From: Streptomyces sp. NBC_00178 | Lineage (GTDB): Bacteria; Actinomycetota; Actinomycetes; Streptomycetales; Streptomycetaceae | Reading direction: 5' to 3' | Length of the DNA stretch: 64,000 bases | Assembly (NCBI RefSeq): GCF_036206005.1 | Contig: NZ_CP108143.1 | Span: 558,001 to 622,000 of the forward strand | Shown: piece after piece, positions 1 through 7,825 of the stretch | Layout: each line of letters begins with the position of its first letter | Position numbering within the stretch: position 1 is the stretch's first letter | Notes under the pieces: generated by a model | The model's database searches: none | The model's input: the letters and a program-made list of their open reading frames with translations, nothing else | Told to the model about the DNA's origin: nothing | Program-made: the position numbers and the translations under genes

Positions 1-518
1 GTGTAGGCCGCGTCGATCCGCACGGGTGCGGCGTCGAAGGCCGCCCCGGCGTCGCCCCGTTCCCTCAGGCCCGGGAAGCCGCCGTTGGCCTCGTCCGGCA
101 CGCGGAGGCCCGCGTGGTCCACGGTGAGGACGACGTCGTGCGCGGTGGAGGAGTACTCGACGTGCACGGCGGCCGCGCCCGCCCTGGCGGCCTCCGTGCT
201 CTCCGCAAGGACGAGGGCGACGGGCCAGCCGCGGTGCGGCACCCGGTCGTTCTGGAGCACGGCGAGGATGGGGTCGTCCGGTTCGTTCAGCTTCGGCGCG
301 TTGTCGTGCGTCAGGACCGTGTGCACCCCGGGCAGCGCCAGCGCGTCGGCCGTGCGGATCGCCGTGACACGTCCGCTCGGGACGGTGGCGGGCACGATCC
401 AGCCGTGCAGGAGTGCGGGGCCGGTGTGCTCCGCGGCGTAGCGGGCACGGCCGGTCACCTTGTCCCGGCCCTCACGGCGGACGACGGGGGCACCCAGCGG
501 CTGCGGGGAGTGGCTCAT
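1..518 (-). CDS. Aldehyde/xanthine oxidoreductase, molybdopterin-binding large subunit (partial, 3' end off window)
   Basis: This is the N-terminal 172 residues of a molybdenum-hydroxylase large subunit; the catalytic Mo-cofactor half lies beyond the left edge. The visible part reads as the aldehyde oxidase 'a/b hammerhead' domain, with GRARYAAEH near residue 28, a 'GVHTVLTHDNAP' stretch and the family's 'VEYSS' strand. The ATG at 518 is preceded by GAGGTCC. It lies 76 bases downstream of the FAD subunit and two genes downstream of the 2Fe-2S subunit, on the same strand, so the three would form one heterotrimer. The order Fe-S, FAD, Mo matches PaoABC (YagTSR) aldehyde oxidases. The substrate cannot be told from this fragment. 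Confidence 0.88.
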   Translation of the reverse strand, partial: MSHSPQPLGAPVVRREGRDKVTGRARYAAEHTGPALLHGWIVPATVPSGRVTAIRTADALALPGVHTVLTHDNAPKLNEPDDPILAVLQNDRVPHRGWPVALVLAESTEAARAGAAAVHVEYSSTAHDVVLTVDHAGLRVPDEANGGFPGLRERGDAGAAFDAAPVRIDAAY

Positions 519-594
519 GGCGTAGGACCTCGGTTCGTCGTGGGTGCGGGCGGGGGCCGGGCCCCCTGCGCCCTGAGGTGACCGCGGGGGGGGA

Positions 595-1590
595 TCAGGC
601 GGCCGCGCTGCGGGAGGTGAGCGCGGTGAGGGTGCCCACCGCGAGTCTGCGGGCGAGGTCCACCTTGAACGCGTTGTCGCGCAGGGGCGCGGCGGCGGCG
701 AGTTCGGCCTCGGCGGCCCGGGCGAAGGTCTCCTCGGTCGCGGGGGCGCCCCGCAGCACCTCCTCCGCGGCCCGTGCGCGCCACGGCCGGTGCGCGACGC
801 CGCCGAACGCCAGCGCGCCGTGCTCGACGTGGCCGTCGCGCACGCTCAGCACGGCGGCGACGGAGACCAGCGCGAAGGCGTACGAGGCACGGTCCCTCGC
901 CTTTCGGTAGAGCGACCCTGCGGAGGCGACGGGGGGCGGCAGCACCACCTCGGTGATCAGCTCCCCGGGCCTGATGACCGTGTCCTGGTCGGGATTGTCG
1001 CCGGGCAGCCGGTGGAAGTCCGTGACGGGCACGGTCCGCTCCCCCTCGGGCCCGTACAGCCGGACGCCGGCGTCGAGTGCCGCGAGCGCGACGGCCATGT
1101 CGGAGGGGTGGGTGGCGACGCAGTCCCGCGAGTGGCCCAGCACCGCGAGGTCGCGATGGGCTCCTTCGCGCGCGGGGCAGCCGGAGCCGGGGACACGCTT
1201 GTTGCAGGGCTTGGAGACGTCCTGGAAGTACGGACAGCGGGTGCGCTGCAGCAGGTTCCCGCCGGTGGTCGCGGTGTTGCGGAGCTGCCCGGAAGCCCCG
1301 GCCAGCAGGGCCAGCGACAGGGCGGGGTAGCCCGTGCGTACGTCGGGGTGGGCGGCCAGGTCGCTGTTGCGCACGGTCGCACCGATCCGGAGACCGCCGT
1401 CGTCCGTCCGGGTCACGACGTCCAGGGGCAGCCGGCTGACGTCGATGAGGAGTCCGGGGGACTCCACCCCGAGTTTCATCAGGTCGACGAGGTTGGTCCC
1501 GCCGCCGAGATAGCGTGCGCCGGGACTGCCGGCCCCGGCGCGGACGGCTTCGGCCACGGTCGCGGGACGCTGGTAGGCGAAGGGTTTCAC
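595..1590 (-). CDS. FAD-binding subunit of PaoABC-type molybdenum hydroxylase
   Basis: A 331-residue FAD subunit of the xanthine dehydrogenase family, which passes electrons between the 2Fe-2S subunit and FAD. The flavin-binding segment is at residues 27-36 (YLGGGTNLVD) and the second at about 107-116 (TATTGGNLLQ). Four cysteines at 119, 129, 138 and 157 lie in an insert between the FAD motifs. In PaoB/YagS the same region holds an extra 4Fe-4S cluster, so this is a PaoB-like rather than a plain xanthine dehydrogenase medium subunit. The GTG start at 1590 overlaps the stop of the upstream 2Fe-2S gene (GTGA), which decides this start against longer readings and implies translational coupling. 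Confidence 0.92.
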   Translation of the reverse strand: MKPFAYQRPATVAEAVRAGAGSPGARYLGGGTNLVDLMKLGVESPGLLIDVSRLPLDVVTRTDDGGLRIGATVRNSDLAAHPDVRTGYPALSLALLAGASGQLRNTATTGGNLLQRTRCPYFQDVSKPCNKRVPGSGCPAREGAHRDLAVLGHSRDCVATHPSDMAVALAALDAGVRLYGPEGERTVPVTDFHRLPGDNPDQDTVIRPGELITEVVLPPPVASAGSLYRKARDRASYAFALVSVAAVLSVRDGHVEHGALAFGGVAHRPWRARAAEEVLRGAPATEETFARAAEAELAAAAPLRDNAFKVDLARRLAVGTLTALTSRSAAA

Positions 1591-2159
1591 GAGGCCACGT
1601 CCTCGATCGCCTCGACGATGTGCGGGTAGGCGCCGCACCGGCAGAGGTTGCCGCTCATCCGTTCCCGGATCTCGTCGGCGCCGAGGGGCGCGGGCCCCCG
1701 GGCCGCGAGCCTGGAGGGCGGCGTGACGTGGGAGGGGAAGCCGTCCTCGGCCTCGGCGAGCATGCCGAGGGCCGAGCAGAGCTGGCCGGGGGTGCAGTAG
1801 CCGCACTGGAGCGCGTCGCGTTCCAGGAAGGCCGTCTGCAGCGGGTGCAGGCGATCGCCGTCCGCCAGGCCCTCGACCGTGGTGATGCGGGCGTCCGACT
1901 GGGCGACGGCGAGGAGCAGGCAGCTGTTGGCGCGGCGACCGTCGACGAGGACGGTGCAGGCACCGCACTGGCCGTGGTCGCAGCCCTTCTTGGCCCCCGC
2001 GAGCCCGAGGTGTTCACGCAGCGTGTCCAGCACGGTGGTGCGGTGATCGAGCGTCAGGGTGTGCGGCGTGCCGTTGACGTGCAGCGTGAAGGTGGAACGC
2101 ATGTCGGGCGCCGGCACCTGTGCCGTGTCCGCGCCGAAGGCCCCGGGAGTGACATCCAT
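1587..2159 (-). CDS. 2Fe-2S iron-sulfur subunit of PaoABC-type molybdenum hydroxylase
   Basis: A 190-residue small subunit with two [2Fe-2S] domains. The ferredoxin-like cluster ligands are C60, C65, C68 (CDHGQCGAC) and C80. The second helical cluster has C119, C122 (CGYCTPGQ) and C173, C175 (NLCRCGAYPH). The first 20 residues are a weak extension without the twin-arginine motif seen in periplasmic PaoA, so the complex is probably cytoplasmic. It is first in the three-gene order and overlaps the FAD subunit by four bases. An alternative start is the ATG encoding M20 (APDMRSTF), which would give a 171-residue protein. Confidence 0.92.
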   Translation of the reverse strand: MDVTPGAFGADTAQVPAPDMRSTFTLHVNGTPHTLTLDHRTTVLDTLREHLGLAGAKKGCDHGQCGACTVLVDGRRANSCLLLAVAQSDARITTVEGLADGDRLHPLQTAFLERDALQCGYCTPGQLCSALGMLAEAEDGFPSHVTPPSRLAARGPAPLGADEIRERMSGNLCRCGAYPHIVEAIEDVAS

Positions 2160-2194
2160 GTACGCGTACCTTCCGTGATCGGGTGGCTCGGTGC

Positions 2195-2590
2195 TCACAC
2201 GGCGCGGTGGCTCTCCAGCCGCAGCCGGATCTCCTGCTCCTGGTCCCCCGCCGCCGTCCCGACCAGGCGCACGGCGAAGGCGTCCTCGAGGGACCTGCGG
2301 AAGCGGTCGACGGCCCAGTAGCCGCCCTGCGCCTCGACCGTCACCGCTCCGGACAGCTGCGCCGGCGACGGCTCCTCCTTCGTCTCGGACACGTCCACGG
2401 TGGCCGTCCACACGGTGGGGCGGGTGTCCGAAGCGGTCTCGGGGGTGTCGCTCGCGGGGCGGTCGGAGACGAAGGAGCGGCGCAGCACCTCGAAGACGGT
2501 GCTCGCGTCCTCGGTGGGGCAGCCGCTCAGCGTCACCACGACGTCGCCGCTCTCCTGATGCTCCTGCTTCTGTTCCTGTGCGGTGTTCAC
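2195..2590 (-). CDS. Hypothetical acidic soluble protein
   Basis: A 131-residue protein I do not recognise. It starts VNTAQEQKQEHQES and ends with RLVGTAAGDQEQEIRL. There is no signal peptide, membrane segment or clear motif, and the composition is acidic with many Thr, Val and Gln. The GTG at 2590 has a good ribosome-binding site (AAAGGAACC), which rejects the longer reading to 2707. It precedes the oxidoreductase genes by 35 bases on the same strand and could be their first gene, but its length and composition give no hint of a maturation factor. Confidence 0.72.
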   Translation of the reverse strand: MNTAQEQKQEHQESGDVVVTLSGCPTEDASTVFEVLRRSFVSDRPASDTPETASDTRPTVWTATVDVSETKEEPSPAQLSGAVTVEAQGGYWAVDRFRRSLEDAFAVRLVGTAAGDQEQEIRLRLESHRAV

Positions 2591-3128
2591 CCTGGTTCCT
2601 TTCGCTTGGTGCGCTGCGGGGGCCGGCGCGCGCCTCGCCCTCCCCCAGCGGCCCGGTGACTCACTCCAGGCTCTCCCCCCGGCCGCGTGTCGGCGACACG
2701 AGCGCATGCCGGGGGCCGCGCCGTCAGGTGGCCTCGACGGGCCGCCTACCCGATGTCCCGCGGCGAAACACGAGCGCCTCGCCCGCGGTGCGCACAGCGC
2801 CGGGAGCGGGTCTTCCGCGTCCGGTCGGTGAAGGTCCGCCGGTGGCCGCCGGCGTGGACGAGGGCGGCCTCACCGCCCGCTCCGGGAACCGCACAGGCGT
2901 AGGGCGCGCGCCGCCGGGAAGCCGGAGCAGGGTCGGAAGTGAGGCGGAGGCCGGAACCGGCCCCTCCCCGGGCGGGCACAGGCCGTGAAGGCGCGCGGAC
3001 CCGCTTGCCCGGACATCGTCCTGGAGCCGATTCGCACCATGTGAAACACATTTACCGTGACATCGTCATAAAACATGAATTCATGTCAATGGCTGTCTGT
3101 GATCGATTCTCCGGGGTATGCGCCATGC
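2591..3128. other. Divergent intergenic region with two AT-rich palindromes
   Basis: No gene is supported here. The first ~430 bases are ordinary GC-rich spacer. The last 100 bases (about 3030-3128) are strikingly AT-rich for this genome and hold two palindromes just before the DUF6479 gene: ATGTG-AAA-CACAT at 3039-3051 and the perfect 14-mer ACATGAATTCATGT at 3073-3086. This looks like a regulated promoter for the plus-strand gene. Confidence 0.6.
3073..3086. promoter_or_regulatory. Perfect 14-bp palindrome, candidate operator
   Basis: ACATGAATTCATGT is self-complementary over all 14 bases and lies 43 bases upstream of the DUF6479 start. A second short inverted repeat (3039-3051) lies 22 bases before it. 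Perfect AT-rich palindromes are rare by chance in about 72% GC DNA. The regulator is unknown. Confidence 0.45.
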
Positions 3129-3464
3129 ATGGACGTTACGAACGGAGCAAGCAATTCGCTCGCCGCCATCCTCGCCGACGACGGCCCCGGGGCCGTGGGC
3201 GTGATCGTCGGCATCGCGGGGCTGGCCGTGGTGGTTCTGCTCATCGGCGGCTTCTGGTGGGGCATGCGCCGCCGGGACAAGGAGCTTCCGCCACCGCGCC
3301 CCGAGGAGCAGCCGGAGAGGCCCGAGCGCCGCACGGAGATCCGGGAGACCGGTCAGCACACCTCGGACCACTTCCCGGACAACGGCAGCGCCCTCTCGCC
3401 GTACGAGCTCGGCGGCCACGGTAACGAGGTGATCCCGCCCGACCCCGAGCGTCCGCGCGACTGA
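3129..3464 (+). CDS. DUF6479 family single-span membrane protein
   Basis: A 111-residue protein with one membrane helix at about residues 22-45 (GVIVGIAGLAVVVLLIGGFW). A cytoplasmic, proline- and charge-rich tail follows, containing PPPRPEEQPERPERR, a REIRE-like stretch and 'LSPYELGGHGNE'. That arrangement is characteristic of the small Streptomyces DUF6479 family; its function is unknown. I chose the ATG at 3129 over the upstream ATG at 3075 because the latter has no ribosome-binding site and sits inside the palindromic promoter region. It stands just before a CDF exporter (42-base gap). Confidence 0.8.
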   Translation: MDVTNGASNSLAAILADDGPGAVGVIVGIAGLAVVVLLIGGFWWGMRRRDKELPPPRPEEQPERPERRTEIRETGQHTSDHFPDNGSALSPYELGGHGNEVIPPDPERPRD

Positions 3465-3506
3465 ACGCGCGGCTGACACCGGCACCACCGCATCGGGGGG
3501 ATACAG

Positions 3507-4421
3507 ATGAACCGGTCGAAGTCCGACGACCGGACCCGGATCACGGTCCTGGTCGCACTCGCCGCCAACCTCGTCATAGCCGTCGCGAAGGGGGTGGGCG
3601 GATTCCTCTCGGGATCCCCCGCCCTCCTCTCCGAGGCCGCCCATTCCGTGGCGGACAGTGTGAACGAGGTCTTCCTGCTGGCCGCCCTGCGGCGCAGCCA
3701 CCGCCCCGCCGACAGCCGTCACCCTTTCGGCTACGGCAAGGAGCGCTACTTCTGGTCGCTGCTCGCAGCGGTCGGGATCTTCACCGTCGGGGGCTGCTTC
3801 TCGTTCTTCCAGGGCTTCGAGGCCCTGAGCACCGACGGCCGTGAATCGCCCGAGGGCTACACGGTGGGCCTGGTCGTCCTCGCGTTCGCACTCCTCGCGG
3901 AAGGCGGCTCCCTCGTCCGGGCGCTGGTACAGCTCCGCGGCGAAAAGGGCGCGGCCCGCGACCCGGCCCTGCGGACCGTCGTCGCCGAGGACAGCACCGC
4001 GGTCCTCGGCGTCGTCCTGGCCATGGTCGGGATGGTCCTGCACCTGATCACCGGGAACGTCGTGTGGGAGGCCTCCGCCTCCCTGGCGATCGGTCTCCTC
4101 CTGGTCTACGTCGCCTTCCGGCTCGGCAAGGACGCCCGCGACCGGCTGATCGGGGAGTCGGCCGACCCCGAACTGCGCAAGGGGGTGCGGGAGCTTCTGG
4201 CCTCGCAGCCCGAGATAGACAACGTGGCCGCGCTGTTCACGATGGGGCTGGGCCTCGACTCGGTGATGCTGGCGGCCAGGGTGGACCTGGCGCCGGGCAT
4301 CGACAGCGAGGAGATCGAGCGGGTCTCCGTGCGGATCAAGCGCTCCATCAGCCGGGCCTGGCCCGAGGCCGAGCACGTGTTCCTGGACATCACGAACGCG
4401 CCGCCGCGGGGCGGTGTCTGA
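3507..4421 (+). CDS. Cation diffusion facilitator (CDF) family divalent-metal exporter
   Basis: A 304-residue CDF transporter, which exchanges cytoplasmic divalent metal (Zn, Fe, Co or Mn) for protons. It has the family's membrane domain with the HxxxD metal site at H46-D50 (SEAAHSVAD), the conserved HPFGYGKER loop near residue 72 and a C-terminal cytoplasmic domain (from about 210) ending 'EHVFLDI'. The ATG follows a strong GGGGGGA ribosome-binding site. It may be cotranscribed with the small membrane protein upstream. The motifs do not fix the metal. Confidence in the family is very high. Confidence 0.93.
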   Translation: MNRSKSDDRTRITVLVALAANLVIAVAKGVGGFLSGSPALLSEAAHSVADSVNEVFLLAALRRSHRPADSRHPFGYGKERYFWSLLAAVGIFTVGGCFSFFQGFEALSTDGRESPEGYTVGLVVLAFALLAEGGSLVRALVQLRGEKGAARDPALRTVVAEDSTAVLGVVLAMVGMVLHLITGNVVWEASASLAIGLLLVYVAFRLGKDARDRLIGESADPELRKGVRELLASQPEIDNVAALFTMGLGLDSVMLAARVDLAPGIDSEEIERVSVRIKRSISRAWPEAEHVFLDITNAPPRGGV

Positions 4422-4534
4422 GCGCTCCCTCCGCGTGTTGCGGGAGTCGCCGCGGCGGATGAGGCTGGTCCTGGCCGCGCGGCACCCGACAGTCCTGCCG
4501 CGCCATCGACGAGGCAGAGGGACGCAGAGGCACC

Positions 4535-5353
4535 ATGAGCACTGGCGAACCGCGGACCGCCCATGAACCGGCAGCTCTGACCGGTGCGGGCGCGCCGTGC
4601 TGGGTCCACCTGGTGACCCGCGACCTGCAGGACGCCCAGCGCTTCTACGGGGGTGTCTTCGGGTGGGCGTTCCGGCCCGGCCCGCTGGGCCGGGATTTCG
4701 TGATGGCCCGGTCGGAGGGCGTGCCCGTGGCCGGCATCGCCGCGGTCGCGTCCGCCTACCAGGTGGCCGTGGCCTGGACGCCCTACTTCTCCGTCCGGGA
4801 CGCCGACGTGGCGTCGGCCCGCATCCGTGAACGCAGCGGCACCGTGGCCGTGGGACCGCTGGCGATCGGCACCGGCCGCGCGGTGCTGGCCGCCGACCGG
4901 GACGGCGCGGCCTTCGGCGTGTGGGAGTGGACCGGGCGCGCGGCCTCCCTCAGCCCGTCCGGACACCGTGCCCACGCCTGGCTGCGCCTGCGTACCAGGA
5001 ACGCCTTCGACGCCGCGATCTTCTACGGCGAGGTACTCGACTGGGCGAGCGGGGAGCTGGGGGGCTGCGAGGTGGCCTACGTGAAGGAAGAGGTGCTCGT
5101 ACGCTGCAACGGCCGCCCGCTGGCCCGGATCAGCTCGGGTGCCGTCGAGTCCGCGCCGGACCCCATGGTGCGTCCGCACTGGCAGGTGCAGTTCCCGGTG
5201 TCCGACGTGGAGGCGACGGTCGCCGCCGCCGAGCGGTTCGGGGGCACGCTCATGGAGCGGCGGACGGTGTCCCACGGCAGCGAGGCGACCCTGCGCGACC
5301 CGGACGGCGGGCTGTTCACCGTGACGGACGTGCGCAGCCCGGCCGACGACTGA
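4535..5353 (+). CDS. Two-domain VOC (glyoxalase/bleomycin-resistance fold) protein
   Basis: A 272-residue protein made of two tandem VOC domains, about residues 20-130 and 145-265. The first opens with 'CWVHLVTRDLQDAQRFYGGVFGW', here cited by its key features: the VHL strand and FYGGVFGW motif. The second opens with 'AWLRLRTRNAFDAAIFYGEV'. The order resembles the actinobacterial Cfp30B/27-kDa antigen type. Members are metal-dependent or cofactor-free enzymes of many kinds; no substrate can be assigned. It is convergent with the DUF6328 gene, five bases away. Confidence 0.85.
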   Translation: MSTGEPRTAHEPAALTGAGAPCWVHLVTRDLQDAQRFYGGVFGWAFRPGPLGRDFVMARSEGVPVAGIAAVASAYQVAVAWTPYFSVRDADVASARIRERSGTVAVGPLAIGTGRAVLAADRDGAAFGVWEWTGRAASLSPSGHRAHAWLRLRTRNAFDAAIFYGEVLDWASGELGGCEVAYVKEEVLVRCNGRPLARISSGAVESAPDPMVRPHWQVQFPVSDVEATVAAAERFGGTLMERRTVSHGSEATLRDPDGGLFTVTDVRSPADD

Positions 5354-5358
5354 CGGTC

Positions 5359-5937
5359 TCAGCCCCGGTGGTCCGGCTCCTCGGTGCCGGACGACGGCGC
5401 GGCGGTCTCCCGCTTCCCGTTGTCCCGGGCGATGGCCCAGAGCGGGAAGACGAACCAGCAGACGGCGAACCAGAGGGCCATCACGCCCACGAGCCACAGC
5501 GCCACGACGTTGTGCAGCGCCACCCGCAGGATGAGCAGCAGGGTGCTGCACATCGTGCAGAAGAGCAGGCCGAGCCCGAGTTTCGTCAGGCGCGAGGCCC
5601 AGGTCACCGTCTGCGGTTTCATCCGCCGGCCGGTGAGGAGCCGGTGGTAGGACACGGGGCCTATCAGAGAGGCCGCGGTCGCGGATCCCAGCATGACCGT
5701 CACCACGTAGATGTTGCGGTCCACGGTGGAGAGATCGGCGAACCGGGGCTGGAAGACCACGGCCAGCAGGAATCCGAACAGGATCTGGACGCCCGTCTGG
5801 GCGACCCGGAGCTCCTGGAGCAACTCGCCCCACTGCCGGTCCGCCCGCTCCGCCTCGGTCTCACGCCGGCCGCTGTGCGGGTTGGTCCCCACGCCGTCTC
5901 TCTCGCGTTCACCCTCGGACGCCGTTGTCCGGCCCAT
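5359..5937 (-). CDS. DUF6328 family multi-span membrane protein
   Basis: A 192-residue integral membrane protein with a charged N-terminal cytoplasmic part (residues 1-50, ETEAERADRQWGELLQELRV) and four hydrophobic segments, at about 52-72, 82-105, 125-150 and 150-172. The 'ELRVAQTGVQILFGFLL' opening is the hallmark of the Streptomyces DUF6328 family, whose role is unknown. The ATG at 5937 has an excellent GGGGGAGG site. Longer readings upstream are not supported. Confidence 0.85.
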   Translation of the reverse strand: MGRTTASEGERERDGVGTNPHSGRRETEAERADRQWGELLQELRVAQTGVQILFGFLLAVVFQPRFADLSTVDRNIYVVTVMLGSATAASLIGPVSYHRLLTGRRMKPQTVTWASRLTKLGLGLLFCTMCSTLLLILRVALHNVVALWLVGVMALWFAVCWFVFPLWAIARDNGKRETAAPSSGTEEPDHRG

Positions 5938-6110
5938 CGATGCCTCCCCCAACTCGAACGTATGAGCTGGTACAGGTTCCCCGCGAATCCGCCCCGAATC
6001 CTCGGCGCCGAACTCGGCCGGGTGGTCAGGGGGCGATGGGTGGTGCCCCGGCGACCGGGAGGAGCCCCGGGCCTGCGCCGGCCCGACGGGCCAGGACCCC
6101 GGGCCACGAC

Positions 6111-6140
6111 CTCGACGCACCGTGACGACTCACTTAGGAT
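6111..6140 (+). promoter_or_regulatory. Possible vegetative promoter for the VOC gene at 6223
   Basis: A perfect Streptomyces-type -10 hexamer TAGGAT (6135-6140) lies 18 bases after CTCGAC (6111-6116), an acceptable -35. The predicted transcript would start near 6147, leaving a leader of about 75 bases. This is an inference from consensus only. Confidence 0.35.
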
Positions 6141-6222
6141 CGGGATACGGCATCGCGCGTCGGTCACCGGCTGGGTGAGGCGTGGAGGTAGCCCGTGAGA
6201 TGCCTGTTGGAGGCATTCCACA

Positions 6223-6609
6223 GTGTCAGTCGAGTTGAACCACACCATCGTCCACTGCCGGGACAACCGGGAGTCCGCCGATTTCCTGGCCCACATTCTG
6301 GACCTCACCACCGGAACCGAATGGGGACCCTTCATTCCGGTCGTCCTCGCGAACGGCGTGACGCTGGACTTCGCAACCGTTCCCGCCGAGTCGATCACCG
6401 TGCAGCACTACGCGTTCCTGATCTCGGAGGCGGAATTCGACAGCGCCTTCGACCGCATCAGGGCGCGCGGCGTCGAGTACTACGCGGACCCGCACAAGAA
6501 GCACCGCGGCGAGATCAACCGCAACGACGGCGGACGCGGGGTCTACTTCCCGGACCCCAGCGGGCACGGACTGGAACTCATCACCCGTCCGTACGGCGGC
6601 TGGTCCTAG
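6223..6609 (+). CDS. Single-domain VOC family protein
   Basis: A 128-residue single VOC/glyoxalase-like domain. It starts SVELNHTIVHCRDN, has the 'SADFLAHIL' helix and the metal-site-like end 'GVYFPDPSGHGLELITRPYG' with the usual PDP-GH-xE pattern. The H near residue 8 and the terminal E are the expected metal-ligand positions. The GTG start has GGAGGC ten bases upstream. The function is unassigned; small VOC proteins of this type are often dioxygenase or resistance relatives. Confidence 0.85.
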   Translation: MSVELNHTIVHCRDNRESADFLAHILDLTTGTEWGPFIPVVLANGVTLDFATVPAESITVQHYAFLISEAEFDSAFDRIRARGVEYYADPHKKHRGEINRNDGGRGVYFPDPSGHGLELITRPYGGWS

Positions 6610-6618
6610 ACGCCCTGC

Positions 6619-6645
6619 TCCGGCGGCCCCTACAGGGCCGCCGGA
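6619..6645. terminator. Bidirectional hairpin terminator
   Basis: TCCGGCGGCCC and its perfect 11-base complement enclose a 5-base loop, between the convergent VOC (ends 6609) and GNAT (ends 6662) genes. Confidence 0.75.
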
Positions 6646-6661
6646 CGCCGGGGCTCCCGGC

Positions 6662-7159
6662 TCAGGGCCGGTCCCCATCCCGTCCGTCACCGATCCTGAG
6701 GACCATCTCCGGCCGGTCCCACATCACGGCGGGCGGTCGGGCGGGGACCGTGCCGGTGCGTTCGGCGCCCACGCTGCGGTAGAAGCCCTCGGCGGGCGGG
6801 TGCGCGACCACGCGGACGTCCGCCAGGCCCGCACGGCGCGCCTCCTCGTGCAGATGCGCGGCGAGGAGGCGCCCGATGCCCCGCCCCTGGGCGTCGTCGG
6901 CCACGAACATCAGGTCGAGCTCGGGCGGGGAGAGGACCAGCGAGTAGAAACCGAGTATCCGGCCGTCCTCGTCGACGGCCACATGGACGGCGTGCGCCTC
7001 GATGTAGTCCGGGCCGACCTTGTACCCCGCGACCATGGGCGCGTACGGGCCCTCGTAGGCGCGCGAGGAATTCACCAGGCGCGTGAGCCGTCGCGCGTCC
7101 CGCGCGACGGCTCGCCTGATCCGTACCTCGCCCCACCGGGCCGTAATACGCGGTCTCAT
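6662..7159 (-). CDS. GNAT family N-acetyltransferase
   Basis: A 165-residue single GNAT domain that would transfer acetyl from acetyl-CoA to an unknown amine. Motif A is visible as 'LMFVADDAQGRGIGRLL' with the Q/RxxGxG/A pyrophosphate loop (GRGIG). It is preceded by the 'ILGFYSLV' beta strand and followed by 'EGFYRSVGAERTGT', the usual Y-x-x-x-GF-like end. The start is uncertain: ATG 7159 has no clear ribosome-binding site but lies seven bases after TAATAC, which suits a leaderless transcript. An upstream in-frame start at 7195 is less likely. Confidence 0.85.
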   Translation of the reverse strand: MRPRITARWGEVRIRRAVARDARRLTRLVNSSRAYEGPYAPMVAGYKVGPDYIEAHAVHVAVDEDGRILGFYSLVLSPPELDLMFVADDAQGRGIGRLLAAHLHEEARRAGLADVRVVAHPPAEGFYRSVGAERTGTVPARPPAVMWDRPEMVLRIGDGRDGDRP

Positions 7160-7174
7160 ACAGCGAGTATTACG
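7142..7174 (-). promoter_or_regulatory. Inverted repeat spanning promoter and start of the GNAT gene
   Basis: CGTAATAC (7142-7149) and its exact complement GTATTACG (7167-7174) are separated by 17 bases that contain the ATG at 7157-7159. The upstream arm overlaps the presumed -10 (TAATAC). A regulator bound here would block both promoter and start, so autoregulation or repression is plausible. The regulator is not known. Confidence 0.45.
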
Positions 7175-7202
7175 CACACCGGCGGCCCGGCACACCTCGC
7201 TC

Positions 7203-7607
7203 TCAGGGCCGCTGCCGCCCCGCCCGCCACTCCTCCACCACCGCGTCGACGTCGAACGGCTTCAGGTTCAGCGGGGGCCCCTCCGGGGGCCTCGCCAGCG
7301 CGGCGCGGATCGCCTCGTTCGTCCCCGCCAGGATGCGGCGCACCTCGGCCTCGGACCGCGCGTTCAGCGCGTCGCGCCGGGCGTCCTCGGCGGCCTTGCG
7401 CAGGGCGAGGGACGGCGGCAGCACCGACAGGCCCTCACGCTGCATCTTCGCCTTGATCCACCACTCGGCGTCGTACGGCCGCTCGAGACCGGGGATCGGC
7501 TTGCCCAGCCCGGGCAGACCGGCGAAGTCGCCGCGCTGCTCCGCCTCGCGGACCTGCCTGTCCACCCAGGTCTCGAAACCGACACCCGCGGGCTTGCGCT
7601 CGGTCAC
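7203..7607 (-). CDS. DUF1992 (DnaJ-homologue subfamily C member 28-like) protein
   Basis: A 134-residue DUF1992 protein. The family core is plain: 'WVDRQVREAEQRGDFAGLPG' followed by the GKPIP turn and 'WWIKAKMQREGL', then 'LPPSLALRK'. DUF1992 is the conserved domain of human DNAJC28 and bacterial homologues; its molecular function is unknown. The GTG start at 7607 has a GGAGAGGGG site. It is on the same strand as the GNAT gene, 43 bases upstream of that gene's start. Confidence 0.9.
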   Translation of the reverse strand: MTERKPAGVGFETWVDRQVREAEQRGDFAGLPGLGKPIPGLERPYDAEWWIKAKMQREGLSVLPPSLALRKAAEDARRDALNARSEAEVRRILAGTNEAIRAALARPPEGPPLNLKPFDVDAVVEEWRAGRQRP

Positions 7608-7825
7608 CGGACACCCCTCTCCGAAGTCCTGCCGGACCGCCCGGCGTTCGGCCGGGAGCCACCTTTCCAGGTTAACGGGGTTCCGGCTGCTTGAAAGTCG
7701 CCCGGGGGGTTACACGGCTGGTGCACGGAGCCCGGGGGGACACCCGGCCGGGCCCGATTCCGGAAGGGGTTGACGAGAGTGGAAGAGCACGACGCACCGA
7801 CCGCGGACCGGCGGGAGCGGACATC

